Shown here: positions 16,873 through 24,591 of the stretch, piece after piece | Layout: each line of letters opens with the position of its first letter | Numbering within the stretch: the stretch's first letter is position 1 | Assembly: GCA_910578065.1 (NCBI GenBank) | Contig: CAJTPB010000001.1 | Location: forward strand, 38,051 to 102,050 | Reading direction: 5' to 3' | From: an uncultured Christensenella sp. | Lineage (GTDB): Bacteria; Bacillota; Clostridia; Christensenellales; Borkfalkiaceae | Length of the DNA: 64,000 nt | The notes under the pieces: model-generated | The model's input: only the letters and a program-made list of their open reading frames with translations | Told to the model about the DNA's origin: nothing | Databases searched by the model: none | Made by a program: the position numbers and the translations under genes

Positions 16873-17205
16873 TCATGCTTGATCGATCAGATAATTTACC
16901 AACACTTCCACAATGTTTAATTTGAGTTCATCGAGCATATTTAGTTTTTCCGCTAATTCTACTACTCTGTATTTGATTTTTTCGTGATACGTAAACGAAA
17001 AAAAGTAAGATAACGCCACACCCAAATAATCGCAAACTTTTTCTATCGAACGTAAAGAAGGAGTACGCGTTGCATCCCGCACGGTATTTTTGCGCCATTG
17101 GTAAATTGTCGAAGAGATACCCGTATCTTCTTTCATGGCATAATTTGTTTTATGCTTTTCCTTCAATAATTCATCAATTCTTTGAACGATCAATTTTTTA
17201 TCCAT
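16873..17205 (-). CDS. XRE-type helix-turn-helix regulator
   Basis: The protein has 110 residues. Residues 5-70 form an XRE/Cro-like HTH (NYAMKEDTGISSTIYQWRKN, then SLRSIEKVCDYLGVALSYFF), with a helical C-terminal part for dimerisation. An excellent ribosome site (GGAGGTG) precedes the ATG, with a TATAAT box and an inverted repeat upstream. It is probably an autorepressor that also controls the regulator at 16424-16759 or the operon beyond it. No partner gene is fused to it. Confidence 0.75.
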   Translation of the reverse strand: MDKKLIVQRIDELLKEKHKTNYAMKEDTGISSTIYQWRKNTVRDATRTPSLRSIEKVCDYLGVALSYFFSFTYHEKIKYRVVELAEKLNMLDELKLNIVEVLVNYLIDQA

Positions 17206-17227
17206 AATTCACCTCCGTTTTTCCTTC

Positions 17228-17265
17228 ATTATACAAAGTATTTTTCTGTCCATTAAAGTGCTTTG
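17228..17265 (-). promoter_or_regulatory. Promoter of the XRE gene with flanking inverted repeat
   Basis: Minus strand: -10 TATAAT at 17228-17233, with a weak -35 TTTAAT 18 bases upstream. CAAAGCA (17259-17265) and TACTTTG (17234-17240) form a 6-of-7 inverted repeat that brackets the spacer, as expected for an autoregulatory operator. The remainder of 17206-17503 shows no gene. Confidence 0.45.
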
Positions 17266-17503
17266 CATTCTAATTTTCGGTGTAAAATCATCTGAAATTT
17301 TAAAAACGGAAAAACAGACAAAGGTTTTATATTTGAAAACTAAAATATAACGGCGCAATAACTGCTTGTACAAAATGATTCTATAAGCTAAAATGCAATA
17401 AATATATTTTAAACCATAAAAAAATTTCTTACGTGTAAAAGAACGGACAATTGTAATTTGCTGAATTTTCTTTCTAAAAATACGATCAATATTTATTACA
17501 TGC

Positions 17504-17535
17504 AAAAACGTTCCGACGACGTCGAAACGTTTTTT
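17504..17535 (-). terminator. Intrinsic terminator of the 17557-18210 gene
   Basis: AACGTTTCGACG pairs with CGTCGGAACGTT (one mismatch) in a long stem, followed on the minus strand by TTTTTGC. It lies 21 bases past the stop codon. Confidence 0.75.
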
Positions 17536-17556
17536 CCGATTCCGTATGTTTGTAAG

Positions 17557-18210
17557 TTACTTTTTACAGCAAGCTTTGCCTTGCGGGTAAAGGGGCAGTT
17601 CAAAGAAGCCGGAGCAGACCTCCTGCGAATATTCCTGCGCGGGCGGAATTGCACAGTACCCGTAACTGGGCACAAGCAGTTCTACCTGCATGGCGACCTT
17701 TAAGATTACCGTAAGACATGCGCTTATTACGAACACGCCGTTCTGCGCGTTCCAACTTCCTTCGGGAGAAACGCAGGAGGCGATCGCCGTTACCGTAAAG
17801 GGCATAACGGACGCGGGCGGTACATACATCAGAACGTCTTCGTTTAAAACGACGGAACCCGTTGCCTTTCCTTCCACTCCCGCGGCGTCGAGATAAACGA
17901 TCTCGATGGGCACGGTCACCGTCGCCTGTACCCTCGCGCACTGATCGTTAGCCTGGCGCTCTATGGAAAGATTGGACACGACTCCCTCGGAAGAGAGGGA
18001 CCGCGCGCTGATGAACGTTAGCGGATATGTAGGATTTGCGGGTATGGGATTTTCAAGCGCAACGGAATAATTTTCAAGACGGGTTTGAATAATACCCGCG
18101 TCGAAGATTTTCTCCGCCTGAATGCACACCTTTTCGCAAAGTCCGTTCAACGGATTGCCCGTAATGGTACCGGGGCAATGATCCGATGAAAAATTGGAAA
18201 AAAATGACAT
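17557..18210 (-). CDS. Conserved-looking cysteine-containing protein of unknown function
   Basis: The 217-residue protein has no signal peptide and is mostly beta-rich (ARVQATVTVPIEIVYLDAAG, VPPASVMPFTVTAIASC). It has cysteine motifs at both ends: DHCPGTITGNPLNGLCEKVCIQ near the start and VCSGFFELPLYPQGKACCKK at the end. The layout recalls spore-coat or morphogenetic proteins of Clostridia with two beta domains, but I do not recognise the family with certainty. A strong GGAGGTAAC site precedes the ATG, and the gene is a single-gene unit with its own terminator. The repeat array 18285-18835 lies directly upstream, so its promoter must be in or next to that array. Confidence 0.6.
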   Translation of the reverse strand: MSFFSNFSSDHCPGTITGNPLNGLCEKVCIQAEKIFDAGIIQTRLENYSVALENPIPANPTYPLTFISARSLSSEGVVSNLSIERQANDQCARVQATVTVPIEIVYLDAAGVEGKATGSVVLNEDVLMYVPPASVMPFTVTAIASCVSPEGSWNAQNGVFVISACLTVILKVAMQVELLVPSYGYCAIPPAQEYSQEVCSGFFELPLYPQGKACCKK

Positions 18211-18284
18211 TTGTTACCTCCGTGTAAAGAACCGTATCAGTTCATATTGCATTGTATGCAATCGCAAAAAATTGCGTTACGCAG

Positions 18285-18835
18285 TTCGTCTTTCTATAAA
18301 AATATTTGTAGTCGGCTCGGCGAAGAGCGATTCGATACGCCGTATCCTCCAAAACTCCGCATAACAGTTAGACAATACGAAACGATTATATACTAAATAG
18401 CGAACCGCAAACACACACCGTAATTTCAAATAACCGCACTTATAAAAATATTCGAATCAATCTATTACATGGCAACAGCAAACGCCCGCGCAGTAAAACC
18501 AACCGAACGAAGCAAACATTATTTCCGCCTAAACGGATTGCTTAAACTTTTCTGTATACAGTTTCTTATAAAAATATTTGCCGAGTGGGAAAACAGCAAA
18601 AACAAACGCCCGCGCAGTAAAACTAACCGAACGAAGCAAACATTATAGCTGCCTAAACGGATTACTCAAACTATTCCGCACGCCGTTTCTTATAAAAATA
18701 CTTGCCGGGCGGCAAGCAGCAAAAACAAACGCCCGCGCAGTAAAACTAACCGAACGAAGCAAACATTATTTCTGCCTAAACAGATTGCTTAAACTTTTCT
18801 GCATGCCGTTTCTTATAAATATACTTGCTGAGTGG
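18285..18835. repeat. Tandem repeat array, unit about 124 bp, derived from the 3' end of the LysM gene
   Basis: The marker sequence AACGCCCGCGCAGTAAAAC recurs at 18481, 18605 and 18728. CTTATAAAAATA-like sequence recurs at 18439, 18565, 18689 and 18812 (spacing 126, 124 and 123), with a more degenerate copy near 18294. The last copy overlaps the final codons and stop of the LysM gene (18813-18835), so each unit carries a version of that gene's 3' end. Copies diverge progressively away from the gene. A single weak relative is seen at 22785-22815. The spacer contains no other recognisable gene. Confidence 0.85.
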
Positions 18836-19097
18836 GGAACAGCCATTTTGTTCCGTTTCTTTCTTCAAACGCCTGCGCGCTTCCGCAAAGCAATGTTTTG
18901 CTTTCGCCGCCGCGCACCGTATATAAATTTCCCTCTCTTGCGGGAAGAAGCAAAATTTGCCCTTCGCGCACCTCTTCTTTTAAGCGGTTGCGCGCGGCGA
19001 GGAAGCGGGGCGGATACCCGAACGCCCGCGCGATCGCACAAAGCGTTTGCCCCTTTTTTACGCGGTAAAATTGCATGCGATAAATTTGCGTACTCAC
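18813..19097 (-). CDS. Small LysM-domain protein
   Basis: This is a 94-residue protein whose first half is a LysM domain (YRVKKGQTLCAIARAFGYPPRFLAARN and EGQILLLP), the peptidoglycan or chitin binding module. The second half (NLYTVRGGESKTLLCGSAQAF) begins like a second LysM repeat but is truncated. No signal peptide is visible. Such short LysM proteins in Clostridia are often spore or cell-wall associated. The start is a GTG close behind GAGGGC; an ATG seven codons later is possible. It is divergent from the SpoVB-like flippase gene, 57 bases away. Its last codons form part of the downstream tandem repeats. Confidence 0.7.
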   Translation of the reverse strand: MSTQIYRMQFYRVKKGQTLCAIARAFGYPPRFLAARNRLKEEVREGQILLLPAREGNLYTVRGGESKTLLCGSAQAFEERNGTKWLFPTQQVYL

Positions 19098-19154
19098 GCC
19101 CTCATTCTATGCGCAAAGCACATAAAAGAGTACCTGTCCGAATAAAAATACTTT

Positions 19155-20693
19155 ATGAAAAATTTGTACCGCACCGCCGCCCTCGTAACGGTATTTTCCG
19201 CTTGCGAGCATTGCCTCGGCTTTCTTTACCGCATTATCCTTTCCCGTACGCTCGGCTCGGAAGGGCTGGGCATTTATCAAGTCGCTTTAACCGTATTCGC
19301 CGTATTTATTACGGCAACTTCCAGCGGACTGCCCATCACCCTTTCGCGCGTGATTTCCAAGCATCGCACGCGCGGCTATAAAAACGGCGAACACGCCGCA
19401 ACGACCGCCGCCATGCTGATCACCCTTTTGTTCAGCGTGCCCATTACGTTGCTGCTGTTCGTCTTCCGCACCCCTTTTTCCCATATCTTTTCCGACCCGC
19501 GCTGCGCCGATCTCTTTTACATTATGATATTCGGCTTGTCGTTCACTTCGGTATATGCGATCATCCGCGGCTGTTTTTGGGGCAATAAGCGCTTTTTCGC
19601 CTATTCTTTGATCGAACTGATCGAAGAGATTATTATGATCGTCATCGGCGTATTTTTGATCCTCTGCATTCAAAATTCCGTTGCGGACATTAACAAAGCG
19701 GCGATCGCGGTACTCGTTTCTTACCTGTGTTCGTTTGCGATCGCCGTCGTCTACTTTTTTATGAAAGGCGGAAAGCTGTATCCACCGCGCGGGGAATTTA
19801 TGCCCCTTTTAAAATCTTCCCTGCCCGTAACGGCAATGCGCACCTCTTCTTCATTGATGAATTCGCTGATCTCCGTCCTCTTCCCCATGCGCTTGATTGC
19901 GGCGGGGTTCTCTTCTTCCCGCGCGATGAGCGAATACGGCATTGTTTACGGCATGGTAATGCCTGTGCTGTTTATCCCCTCTTCCCTGATCGGCTCTATC
20001 GCGCTCGTGCTTGTGCCCGAACTTTCCGAATGCTATTACCGCGGCGATAAGCCCGCCCTTTCCGCTTATGTGGAAAAGGCGCTGAACGCCACTTTGCTGA
20101 TCGCAGGCTGCTTGATCCCCCTGTTTATCGTGTGCGGAGAGGGCGTGGGCATCTTTCTTTATTCGAATGCGGCAAGCGGACAGATGATCGCAAACTGCGC
20201 GCTGATCCTGCTTCCCATGAGCATTACGATGATTTGCACCAGTCTGTTAAATTCCATGAACTGCGAACGGCAAACGCTGATCTTCTTTTTGTGCGGCGCG
20301 GCGGCGATGCTGCTGTGCGTGTGGGTGCTTCCCCAATACCTCGGAAGCGGCGCGCTGTGCGTTGGCATGGCTTGCGACTTCTGCATAACGGCGGTGTGCT
20401 CGCTGATCTTGCTGCGCAAAAAGTCGGGAAAACTGAAATCGGGCAAGTACTTTTTGCGCTTGTTCCTCGCTTGCCTCCCCGTGATTTGCTTGGGAAAACT
20501 GATGCTCACCGGCTTAATGCGCGCGTTCGATTACATCCCCGCGCTGATCGTATGTATGATTGCAATGGGCGCGCTGGAACTGCTCTTCTTCGCCCTGTTC
20601 CGTTTGTACAGCCCCAAAGAGCTGCTGAAAAAGTTTTTCGGCAAAAAAAGGAAAAAAACCGCGCCCGTACTGTTGACAACGGTCGGAAAGTGA
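19155..20693 (+). CDS. SpoVB/MurJ-type polysaccharide or lipid flippase
   Basis: The 512-residue integral membrane protein has about 14 hydrophobic spans and the opening motif of the oligosaccharidyl-lipid flippase family (RIILSRTLGSEGLGIYQVALTVF). It also has the characteristic arginine and proline positions SGLPITLSRVISK in span 2. Relatives include stage V sporulation protein B and YtgP/MurJ-like lipid II flippases, which move lipid-linked wall precursors across the membrane. No good ribosome site precedes the ATG. The C-terminus is a Lys-rich tail, and the promoter of pgi lies inside its last codons. I cannot tell a sporulation from a vegetative role. Confidence 0.85.
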   Translation: MKNLYRTAALVTVFSACEHCLGFLYRIILSRTLGSEGLGIYQVALTVFAVFITATSSGLPITLSRVISKHRTRGYKNGEHAATTAAMLITLLFSVPITLLLFVFRTPFSHIFSDPRCADLFYIMIFGLSFTSVYAIIRGCFWGNKRFFAYSLIELIEEIIMIVIGVFLILCIQNSVADINKAAIAVLVSYLCSFAIAVVYFFMKGGKLYPPRGEFMPLLKSSLPVTAMRTSSSLMNSLISVLFPMRLIAAGFSSSRAMSEYGIVYGMVMPVLFIPSSLIGSIALVLVPELSECYYRGDKPALSAYVEKALNATLLIAGCLIPLFIVCGEGVGIFLYSNAASGQMIANCALILLPMSITMICTSLLNSMNCERQTLIFFLCGAAAMLLCVWVLPQYLGSGALCVGMACDFCITAVCSLILLRKKSGKLKSGKYFLRLFLACLPVICLGKLMLTGLMRAFDYIPALIVCMIAMGALELLFFALFRLYSPKELLKKFFGKKRKKTAPVLLTTVGK

Positions 20694-20701
20694 TTTACAA
20701 T
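20673..20701 (+). promoter_or_regulatory. Promoter of pgi
   Basis: TTGACA (20673-20678), 17-base spacer, TACAAT (20696-20701), about 30 bases before the pgi ATG. The -35 is inside the flippase coding sequence and the -10 spans just past its stop. Confidence 0.8.
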
Positions 20702-20730
20702 AATAGTATCAGCAACAAAGGAGTTATTAC

Positions 20731-22161
20731 ATGAAAATGACAGAAGAACAGCGCAAAGCAATGCGTATTACCGTCGATTATACCAATATGACCGACAAAT
20801 ATTTGGGTGACAAAGGATATAGCGCAAAACAGCTCGATTCGTATAAATACACGGCGAAAGTCGCGCACGAATACGTAACCGACAACCGCGGTAAAGACGA
20901 ACTGTTTATGGGCTGGACGGAACTTCCGTACAACCAAAAAGAAATCGTTGCGGACATTTTGGAAACGGCGAAAGCGGTGCGCAAAAAGTTCGAATACTTC
21001 GTTGTGCTCGGCATCGGCGGTTCGGCGCTCGGCCCGACGATGGCGTTTAACGCCCTCTGCCACCTGCATTATAACGATTTACCCAAATCGAAAAGAAAGG
21101 GTCCGAAATTCTTTGTGGAAGACAACGTAGACCCCGTAAGAATGAAAGAACTGCTCGATATTATCGATCCTGCGAAAACGTGCTTTAACGTTATTTCCAA
21201 ATCGGGCGCAACGAGCGAAACGATGGCGCAGTATTTGATTATTTCGGATATTTTAAAGGCGAAAGGGCTTTCGATAAAAGATCATATGATCTTTACGACG
21301 GACGCAAGCCGCGGAAACCTTGTAAAAATCTCCAAAGAACTGGGCGGCGTAAAAAGCTATATCCTGCCCGACGGCGTAGGCGGAAGATTTTCGCAGCTTT
21401 GCCCCGTAGGGCTGTTGCCTGCGGCGGTGCTGGGCATCGACATTAAAACGCTGTTGCAGGGCGCGGCGTATATGGATAAACTTTGCCGCGGCTCGCACGA
21501 TTTTAGAAAGAACCCCGCGCTTTTGTGCGCAACGCTGCAATACGCGGCAATGAAAGACGGTAAAAATATCGGCGTGCTGATGCCCTATTCCGATAACTTA
21601 CGATATGTTTCCGACTGGTACGCGCAGCTTTGGGCGGAATCGCTCGGCAAAAACGTAACGCTCGACAAGAAACCGTGCAACGTAGGGCAAACGCCCGTAA
21701 AGGCGTTGGGCGTAACCGATCAGCACTCGCAAGTTCAACTGTATACCGAAGGGCCTTACGACAAGGTAGTCACCTTTCTTTCGGTAACAAGCTATAAAGA
21801 AAAGACCCCTATCCCCCACGGATGCGAAAACATTCCCGACGTTTCCTTCCTCGGCGGACATACGATGGAAGAACTCATTCAGGCGGAAAACAAGGCGACC
21901 GCTTACGCGCTTACAAAAGCGGGGCGGCTGAATTACACCATTACCCTGCCCGAAGTAAACGAGTTCACCTTAGGGCAGTTGCTCTTCCTCTTCGAATTGC
22001 AAACGGCTTACGCGGGCGCGATGTTTAACATCGATACGTTTAACCAGCCGGGCGTGGAAGCGGGCAAAAAGGCGACCTTCGCCCTGCTCGGAAAACACGG
22101 ATACGAAGCGCAGAAAGAAGAACTTGACCAAGCGGACAGCGATCCCGCTTACGTAGTGTAA
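20731..22161 (+). CDS. pgi: Glucose-6-phosphate isomerase
   Basis: This 476-residue enzyme interconverts glucose 6-phosphate and fructose 6-phosphate in cytosolic glycolysis and gluconeogenesis. The sugar-phosphate binding SIS motifs are clear: VLGIGGSALGPTMAF and NVISKSGATSETMAQY, followed by VGGRFSQLCPVGLLP and the C-terminal QPGVEAGKK segment containing the catalytic-region lysine. An AAAGGAG site lies upstream of the ATG. It has its own promoter and a strong terminator, so it is a single-gene unit. Confidence 0.95.
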   Translation: MKMTEEQRKAMRITVDYTNMTDKYLGDKGYSAKQLDSYKYTAKVAHEYVTDNRGKDELFMGWTELPYNQKEIVADILETAKAVRKKFEYFVVLGIGGSALGPTMAFNALCHLHYNDLPKSKRKGPKFFVEDNVDPVRMKELLDIIDPAKTCFNVISKSGATSETMAQYLIISDILKAKGLSIKDHMIFTTDASRGNLVKISKELGGVKSYILPDGVGGRFSQLCPVGLLPAAVLGIDIKTLLQGAAYMDKLCRGSHDFRKNPALLCATLQYAAMKDGKNIGVLMPYSDNLRYVSDWYAQLWAESLGKNVTLDKKPCNVGQTPVKALGVTDQHSQVQLYTEGPYDKVVTFLSVTSYKEKTPIPHGCENIPDVSFLGGHTMEELIQAENKATAYALTKAGRLNYTITLPEVNEFTLGQLLFLFELQTAYAGAMFNIDTFNQPGVEAGKKATFALLGKHGYEAQKEELDQADSDPAYVV

Positions 22162-22168
22162 ATCAACT

Positions 22169-22200
22169 CCCCCTCGGCAGTCTGCCGAGGGGGCTTTTTT
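22169..22200 (+). terminator. Intrinsic terminator of pgi
   Basis: CCCCCTCGGCA pairs perfectly with TGCCGAGGGGG across a 3-base loop, followed by CTTTTTT. Confidence 0.95.
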
Positions 22201-22217
22201 GCGCAACAAACAGTTGC

Positions 22218-22247
22218 TTGACGAATCCGCTTTTATTACAGTAAAAT
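22218..22247 (+). promoter_or_regulatory. Promoter of the XRE/zinc-ribbon gene
   Basis: TTGACG (22218-22223), 18-base spacer, TAAAAT (22242-22247), upstream of a GGAGGG ribosome site and the ATG at 22278. Confidence 0.65.
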
Positions 22248-22277
22248 AAAAGCGATTATATAACGGAGGGATATAAA

Positions 22278-22718
22278 ATGGAAACAAAAGACGTATTAAA
22301 AGATTTAAGAAACAAAAAAGGACTTTCGCAAGAAGAACTTGCAGACAAACTTTTTGTAACAAGGCAGGCGGTATCGCGCTGGGAAAACGGCAATACCGTG
22401 CCCAACGCCGATACGATGAAACTGCTTTCGAAATTTTTCGACGTTTCGATCAACACTTTGCTGGGCAGTCCGCGCACACTGATCTGCCAATGCTGCGGCA
22501 TGCCGCTGGACGATTCTTGCATCAGTAAAGAACCGGACGGCGAATTCAACGAAGAATACTGCAAATGGTGTTACGAAAAGGGAAAATTCATTTACGCTTC
22601 GGTAGAAGAATTGACCGATTTTCTGGTGGAACATACCAATCCCGCGCAATGGACGAAAGAGGAAGCGCGTCGATTTTTCGAAGAACAGCTTCCCAAACTG
22701 AACCATTGGAAAAAATAA
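22278..22718 (+). CDS. XRE regulator fused to a putative zinc-ribbon domain
   Basis: The protein has 146 residues. Residues 5-60 are a classic XRE HTH (LRNKKGLSQEELADKLFVTRQAVSRWENG). From about residue 73 follows a zinc-ribbon-like domain with CQCCGMPL and CKWCYEKGKF, then the conserved helical tail (TDFLVEHT ... FFEEQLPKL). This tail-with-ribbon unit also occurs alone in Firmicutes and its ligand is unknown; a sensor role for metal or redox state is plausible. The gene has its own promoter and ribosome site and no obvious partner. Confidence 0.85.
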   Translation: METKDVLKDLRNKKGLSQEELADKLFVTRQAVSRWENGNTVPNADTMKLLSKFFDVSINTLLGSPRTLICQCCGMPLDDSCISKEPDGEFNEEYCKWCYEKGKFIYASVEELTDFLVEHTNPAQWTKEEARRFFEEQLPKLNHWKK

Positions 22719-22822
22719 GTTTTTGCCGTAGATAAACGTTTCGTCAAATAACAGGCGAAACTTTATATAAGCATTTCTGCAAACTTTCTTGCCGAGCACA
22801 AAACCCCACGCAGTAAATCGAC

Positions 22823-23830
22823 CTAAAAGGAATTTTTTAATTTTTTCGATAAATAGACCATATCCTTTAACTGCACGCCCGCTTCGATGATCGGATGATC
22901 GTAATTGTTTATAAAGAAATTCTCTACCCTATGCGTTACAACAAACCCGCATTTTTTGTAAAACGGCACCGTTAAGGGGCTTTCGCCCGTTCCGACCCGA
23001 ACCTCCGAAAAACGATCACGGTAACGATCGCAAACAAACTGCACAAGTTTTTTGCCATACCCTTTCCGTTGAAATTCGGATAATACTGCAAGGTTTTTTA
23101 TTTCGAGAACGCCGTTTCCGATATCTGCAACAAGAATTTCACCTTTTACCCCGCAATCGTCTATTACATACATTGTACCGTTATTGATATACCGTTCGAC
23201 CATTTCCTTTTGCTCGTCTGCAAGTAAAAGGAAATTCATATAGTTTTCTTTTTTCGAAACCTCGTAAATGCGCTCGGTCAAATCGTATTCCAGCTGTAAA
23301 TCGAACGGCTCTTTTTGCATATGCGCATTGTCTGGCTCCTCGGCAAACACGCAACCGTACTTTTTATACGCAGCAATGCTTTCTTGCGCGGAATGCGCGG
23401 AAATATAAAGTTTTTTCGCGCCAAACTGTTTTGCCGCACGGCATGTTTTTAAAAAAAGTTTTTTCCCTATCCTCTTTCGGCGAAACGGTTCGGAAACATA
23501 AAATTCCGATAGATCGGCGTATTGTTTGCTTTTTCCGAAAAGTTCATTCGATAAAAGCGCAAACCCGATAACGGTACGATCTAATACAGCGGCAAATGCA
23601 GTGCAACCGCTTTGCATGGCGAAAATAATTTTTTGCGCCATTGCTTTCCGTTTGGATAAATTCCATTCTTCTACATAACAAACGGACAAAAGTTTATATT
23701 CGCCCTTTACTTTCCGCCAACATTTTGTTACATGCTGTTTTAAAACAAAATGATCGAGCGAATTTTCATTGAAGTTACCGCTGTTTAATTGTACGATTTG
23801 TACGTTGTTCAAATTAACCGCTTCCCGCAT
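22823..23830 (-). CDS. Double GNAT-family acetyltransferase
   Basis: The 335-residue protein contains two GNAT N-acetyltransferase domains in tandem. The first (about 45-175) has the acetyl-CoA loop RRKRIGKKLF after DLSEFYVSEPF. The second (about 195-320) has the loop QRKGYGKKLV after IKNLAVLSEF and the usual YKKCGF near its end. The domains are only distantly alike, so this is a fusion and not a recent duplication. Substrates cannot be predicted. It stands alone between a plus-strand regulator and the khpA operon. Confidence 0.8.
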   Translation of the reverse strand: MREAVNLNNVQIVQLNSGNFNENSLDHFVLKQHVTKCWRKVKGEYKLLSVCYVEEWNLSKRKAMAQKIIFAMQSGCTAFAAVLDRTVIGFALLSNELFGKSKQYADLSEFYVSEPFRRKRIGKKLFLKTCRAAKQFGAKKLYISAHSAQESIAAYKKYGCVFAEEPDNAHMQKEPFDLQLEYDLTERIYEVSKKENYMNFLLLADEQKEMVERYINNGTMYVIDDCGVKGEILVADIGNGVLEIKNLAVLSEFQRKGYGKKLVQFVCDRYRDRFSEVRVGTGESPLTVPFYKKCGFVVTHRVENFFINNYDHPIIEAGVQLKDMVYLSKKLKNSF

Positions 23831-23944
23831 TCAGAAATTCTTTCTTGCATTATACCATACTTTCTTGGAAAAACAAACAAAAAGAATTATCGGGCTCTAC
23901 GCCGACCGAGCCGAAAAAACACCGTTACTTTTTTTGCACAAATA

Positions 23945-23970
23945 AAAACAGCGGGCATACCCGCCGTTTT
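23945..23970 (-). terminator. Terminator of the ylxM-ffh-rpsP-khpA operon
   Basis: Minus strand: AAAACGGCGGG pairs with CCCGCTGTTTT (one G-U) across a 4-base loop, followed by TATTTG. It begins five bases after the khpA stop. Confidence 0.8.
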
Positions 23971-23974
23971 TGCT

Positions 23975-24217
23975 TTACGCTTCTCCGTGTTCTTTGATTT
24001 CTACGTTATACTTTTTGCAATCCCTCGGCGTTGCCGCGCGGACGAGCGTGCGCAGCGCTTTGGCGATTTTCCCTTGCTTTCCGATCACTTTGCCCATGTC
24101 CGACTCGGCAAGCAAAACGGTAACGTTGATCGCTTCTTCCGTTTCTTCTACCTTGTATTCCACTTGGGATTTTTCTTCCGCAAACTGATCGACAACGTAC
24201 TTAATTAAATCCAGCAT
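23975..24217 (-). CDS. khpA: KH-domain RNA-binding protein KhpA (YlqC)
   Basis: The 80-residue protein is a single type-II-like KH domain with the loop GKVIGKQGKIAKALRTLVRA. KhpA acts with KhpB/Jag as an RNA-binding pair linked to cell elongation and division in Firmicutes. It follows rpsP by 54 bases, the order found across Bacillota, and ends the operon at a strong terminator. An AAGGAG ribosome site is present. Confidence 0.92.
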   Translation of the reverse strand: MLDLIKYVVDQFAEEKSQVEYKVEETEEAINVTVLLAESDMGKVIGKQGKIAKALRTLVRAATPRDCKKYNVEIKEHGEA

Positions 24218-24271
24218 TGTTTTTCTCCTTATAAATTACGGTGTGTTTGGGAAAAAGGAGTAAAAAACGCC

Positions 24272-24562
24272 TTACTTCTTTTTCTTCGTCTTGGTTTTGG
24301 AAGGGCTGAGCTTGTTGGATTTTTCCATTGCGCCCGCGTGCACGAGCAAACTCTTTACCGTTTCGGTGGGTTGAACGCCCTTGGAAAGCCAATCCTTCGC
24401 CTTTTCCACGTCTACCGTAAGGGTAACGGGGGTAGACTTCGGATCGTAAAAGCCGACTTTGTCGATATATTCGCCCGTCGCCGCCTTTCTGCCGTCCACT
24501 ACCACGATGCGGTAAACGGGAGACTTTTTATCGCCCATTCTTACCAATCTCATCTTAACCAT
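24272..24562 (-). CDS. rpsP: 30S ribosomal protein S16
   Basis: The 96-residue S16 protein opens with the family motif MVKMRLVRMGDKKSPVYRIVVVD and continues with GEYIDKVGFYDP. A Lys-rich tail (SKTKTKKKK) extends the C-terminus. S16 binds 16S rRNA and helps assemble the small subunit. It lies between ffh and khpA, the standard Bacillota arrangement, with GGAGG upstream of the ATG. Confidence 0.97.
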   Translation of the reverse strand: MVKMRLVRMGDKKSPVYRIVVVDGRKAATGEYIDKVGFYDPKSTPVTLTVDVEKAKDWLSKGVQPTETVKSLLVHAGAMEKSNKLSPSKTKTKKKK

Positions 24563-24591
24563 ATAATTTTACCTCCGTAAAGTTTTATCTA

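Noticed and set aside
11194..17205. Prophage remnant, because of the holin-like membrane protein, beta-helix (tail-spike-like) protein, sigma-like and XRE regulators
   Set aside because: No capsid, portal, terminase, integrase or tail genes are present, and the carrier-protein and ligase genes do not fit a phage. A mobile origin remains possible but a prophage call is not supported.
17209..17505. Possible 98-residue minus-strand gene upstream of the XRE regulator
   Set aside because: It overlaps the XRE promoter, has no ribosome site and no recognisable pattern. The A+T-rich spacer explains the open frame.
18285..18835. CRISPR array
   Set aside because: The repeats are contiguous units of about 124 bp that degrade gradually. 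They are not short identical repeats with unique spacers, and no cas genes are nearby. The same holds for 43801-44215 and 60661-60940.
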